Assembly (NCBI GenBank): GCA_003142355.1
Contig: PLMF01000330.1
Coordinates: forward strand, 282 to 15,890
Source: Bryobacterales bacterium
Lineage (GTDB): Bacteria > Acidobacteriota > Terriglobia > Bryobacterales > Bryobacteraceae
Reading direction: 5' to 3'
DNA: 15,609 nt
The notes under the pieces are model-generated. The model saw only the letters and a list, made by a program, of their open reading frames with translations. It ran no database searches and was not told where the DNA came from. Made by a program: the position numbers and the translations under genes. Of this stretch, positions 14,296 to 15,609 are shown piece by piece. Numbering within the stretch: position 1 is the stretch's first letter; each line of letters starts with the position of its first letter.

Positions 14296-14874
14296 GTGCG
14301 GGTGTTACATCGCGGTTGTGGTTTGCGGGCGCCTCGAGTAGGGGCGCCCGCAAGTTTTTTGGCGGTACTGGCCGCGCTCGCCTGTCTCGGCTTCGCGACT
14401 GCTCAATCCATTCCTCCCGGCGAAATGCACGCGCGGACCGTTCCCTACCTGCCTCCAACGCCGGTCAAATTGCGCACCGAGGTGGATGTGGTGGAAGTCC
14501 CGGTGGTGGTCCGCGACGGGCAGCACCGCGCGGTTGCCGGTCTCACCAGGAATGACTTCGAAATCTACGACACCGGGGTCAGGCAGACCCTCACGGCCTT
14601 TTCGGAGCGGCATTTCACATCACCGGTGGCCGCTGATGGTGGCGCCAAGCCGGCCGTCGTACCGGCAGCGCCCGTGGGACCCAAGGGCGAATCGCGGCCC
14701 CGCTTCGTGGCCCTCTGCTTCGACGATCTGAACATGGACCCACTCTCCTTGAAGCCGGTCAAGGAAGCGGCCGAGCGATTTGTCAAGACCGCCCCGGCCC
14801 CAGGCGACCGCGTGACGGTGGTCACTGTGGCACAGCAGCGGGACTCCGAGCCCCGTGCCCGCCCAATCAGGTGA
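14296..14874 (+). CDS. VWFA-related Acidobacterial-domain protein, N-terminal fragment (broken gene)
   Basis: This is the first part of a secreted von Willebrand factor A-like protein of a family abundant in Acidobacteriota. A hydrophobic segment (residues about 20-36, FLAVLAALACLGFATA) acts as a signal sequence. It is followed by the family's N-terminal block (VDVVEVPVVVRDG, then VAGLTRNDFEIYDTG) and the start of the A domain (RFVALCFDDLNMD, a MIDAS-like acidic strand, then DRVTVVTVA). The frame then runs into unrelated residues and stops at 14874. The later family blocks continue in another frame in the next entry, with the middle of the A domain missing. The start is uncertain: GTG at 14296 lies 7 nt after the receptor stop but upstream of the terminator hairpin, and a TTG at 14359 lies at the end of the T run. 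Neither has a ribosome site. The gene is probably no longer functional. Confidence 0.7.
   Translation: MRVLHRGCGLRAPRVGAPASFLAVLAALACLGFATAQSIPPGEMHARTVPYLPPTPVKLRTEVDVVEVPVVVRDGQHRAVAGLTRNDFEIYDTGVRQTLTAFSERHFTSPVAADGGAKPAVVPAAPVGPKGESRPRFVALCFDDLNMDPLSLKPVKEAAERFVKTAPAPGDRVTVVTVAQQRDSEPRARPIR
14325..14360 (+). terminator. Intrinsic terminator of the TonB receptor gene
   Basis: GCGGGCGCC (14325-14333) pairs perfectly with GGCGCCCGC (14343-14351) over a 9-nt loop, then AAG and six T (14355-14360). It lies 36 nt after the receptor stop codon. It also falls inside the open frame of the following VWFA-related fragment, between its first possible start (14296) and its hydrophobic signal segment. 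Confidence 0.85.
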
Positions 14875-15593
14875 CCTCTATGTCCCAGGCGATCTGGGAA
14901 CACACACAAAAGAACTCGAAGAACACGTTGCGCGCGATTGAAGGCTTGGTGGGCGGCATGGCGAAGTTGCCGGGCGAGCGAATGATCCTGCTGGCCTCCA
15001 CGGGATTCCTCACCGGCAACCTGGAGGTCGACCAGGATCGCTTGATGGCCAAGGCGCTGCACGCGGAAGTGGTGATCAACACTCTGGACGCCAAGGGGCT
15101 TTACGCAGTGATCCCGGAAGGTGACGCTTCCGCGCCGGCAGGCTGGGTTCTGCCACGCGAACGAATTGTGGAGGCGAAGAACGCGGAGAGGGTGGCGCAG
15201 GCGCAGGACAGCGCCATGGCGGTCCTGGCCTCCGGTACCGGAGGCACGTTTTGCCACAACAACAACGATCTGGCACTGGGCTTCCGGCGGTTGGGCATGG
15301 TGCCCGAAACCATGTACGTGCTCGGCTTCTCGCCATCCGGCGTGGCGGCCGATGGGCGTTTTCATAGCCTGAAAGTGCGGCTCGCCGCGGACAAGCGATA
15401 TTCGCTGCAGGCCCGCCTGGGCTACGCCGCGGCATCGGCGAATGCCGCCGCGCCAAACTCTCCGCTTTCCAGGCTGGACAGTGAAGCGATGGCCTCGGAT
15501 ACCATCGCGGACTTGCCGGTCCGGTTCACCTGGGAACAGTGGGCCGGGCCGCCGGGCATCACGGTGGTTGTGCACCTGGATCTCGCGGGGTAG
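14871..15593 (+). CDS. VWFA-related Acidobacterial-domain protein, C-terminal fragment (broken gene)
   Basis: This is the second part of the preceding gene, in a different frame. The 240 residues begin with the helix that normally precedes the late A-domain strand (NTLRAIEGLVGGMAKLPG), followed by the family block ERMILLASTGFLTGNL. Next come a TLDAKGLYAV strand-turn, the LASGTGGTFCHNNNDL block and YVLGFSPSG, which are typical of the C-terminal half of these proteins. A new start at GTG 14871 or ATG 14880 is formally possible, but a product from there would lack the export signal and the front half of the A domain. Between the two fragments roughly 80-100 residues usual for the family are absent, so the break is more than a single-base frameshift. 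The stop at 15591-15593 is inside the window. Only 16 nt follow. Confidence 0.7.
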   Translation: MTSMSQAIWEHTQKNSKNTLRAIEGLVGGMAKLPGERMILLASTGFLTGNLEVDQDRLMAKALHAEVVINTLDAKGLYAVIPEGDASAPAGWVLPRERIVEAKNAERVAQAQDSAMAVLASGTGGTFCHNNNDLALGFRRLGMVPETMYVLGFSPSGVAADGRFHSLKVRLAADKRYSLQARLGYAAASANAAAPNSPLSRLDSEAMASDTIADLPVRFTWEQWAGPPGITVVVHLDLAG

Positions 15594-15609
15594 TCGAGGA
15601 TGCCCTGGA

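Noticed and set aside
14565..15575. 336-codon minus-strand frame opposite the VWFA-related fragments
   Set aside because: It is an uninterrupted shadow frame, but the plus strand carries the family blocks on both sides of the break.

Overview
The window looks like a GC-rich chromosomal segment from an Acidobacteriota bacterium, most likely of the Solibacter/Bryobacter type. The lineage call rests on gene families. There is a very long Oar-like TonB-dependent receptor with an N-terminal carboxypeptidase-regulatory-like domain, followed by a protein of the 'VWFA-related Acidobacterial domain' family. There is also a glycine-rich secreted M28 peptidase and a signal-bearing amidase. No rRNA, tRNA, CRISPR array, transposase or integrase was seen.

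Positions 1-5410 form a small, partly decayed defence or mobile-gene island. A type ISP-like single-chain restriction-modification gene (nuclease, then N6-adenine methyltransferase, then specificity region) is split into two reading frames (157-2004 and 2054-3172) at a run of seven C. Next comes a short ORF that resembles the start of a DUF4160 gene. An AT-rich promoter with an inverted repeat over its -35 box then opens a compact three-gene operon: a 68-residue unknown protein, an Xre-type HTH protein fused to an ImmA/IrrE zinc peptidase, and a PIN-domain RNase-like protein. This looks like an autoregulated toxin-antitoxin-type module. Just after it lies an 82-bp relic of the 3' end of a second, diverged type ISP gene, so the module is bracketed by restriction-modification 3' ends.

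Positions 5411-5712 are a convergent intergenic region with two nearly identical hairpins that could terminate the two strands, plus a 22-bp palindrome. Two minus-strand genes follow (5713-9146): a secreted M28 metallopeptidase and, upstream of it in transcription, an amidase-signature hydrolase. Together they suggest export-linked breakdown of peptides and amides. A divergent plus-strand gene (9280-10377) encodes a zinc-ribbon/PrsW intramembrane protease, and its 3' end overlaps a convergent 115-residue unknown gene.

Positions 10847-14360 hold one well-delimited unit: promoter, a 1118-residue TonB-dependent outer-membrane receptor, and an intrinsic terminator. The last 1.2 kb carries a VWFA-related gene broken into two frames with its middle apparently missing. 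The terminator of the receptor gene sits inside the apparent 5' end of that broken gene. The right-hand two thirds of the window therefore look like ordinary outer-membrane and periplasm housekeeping, while the left third is the accessory part.
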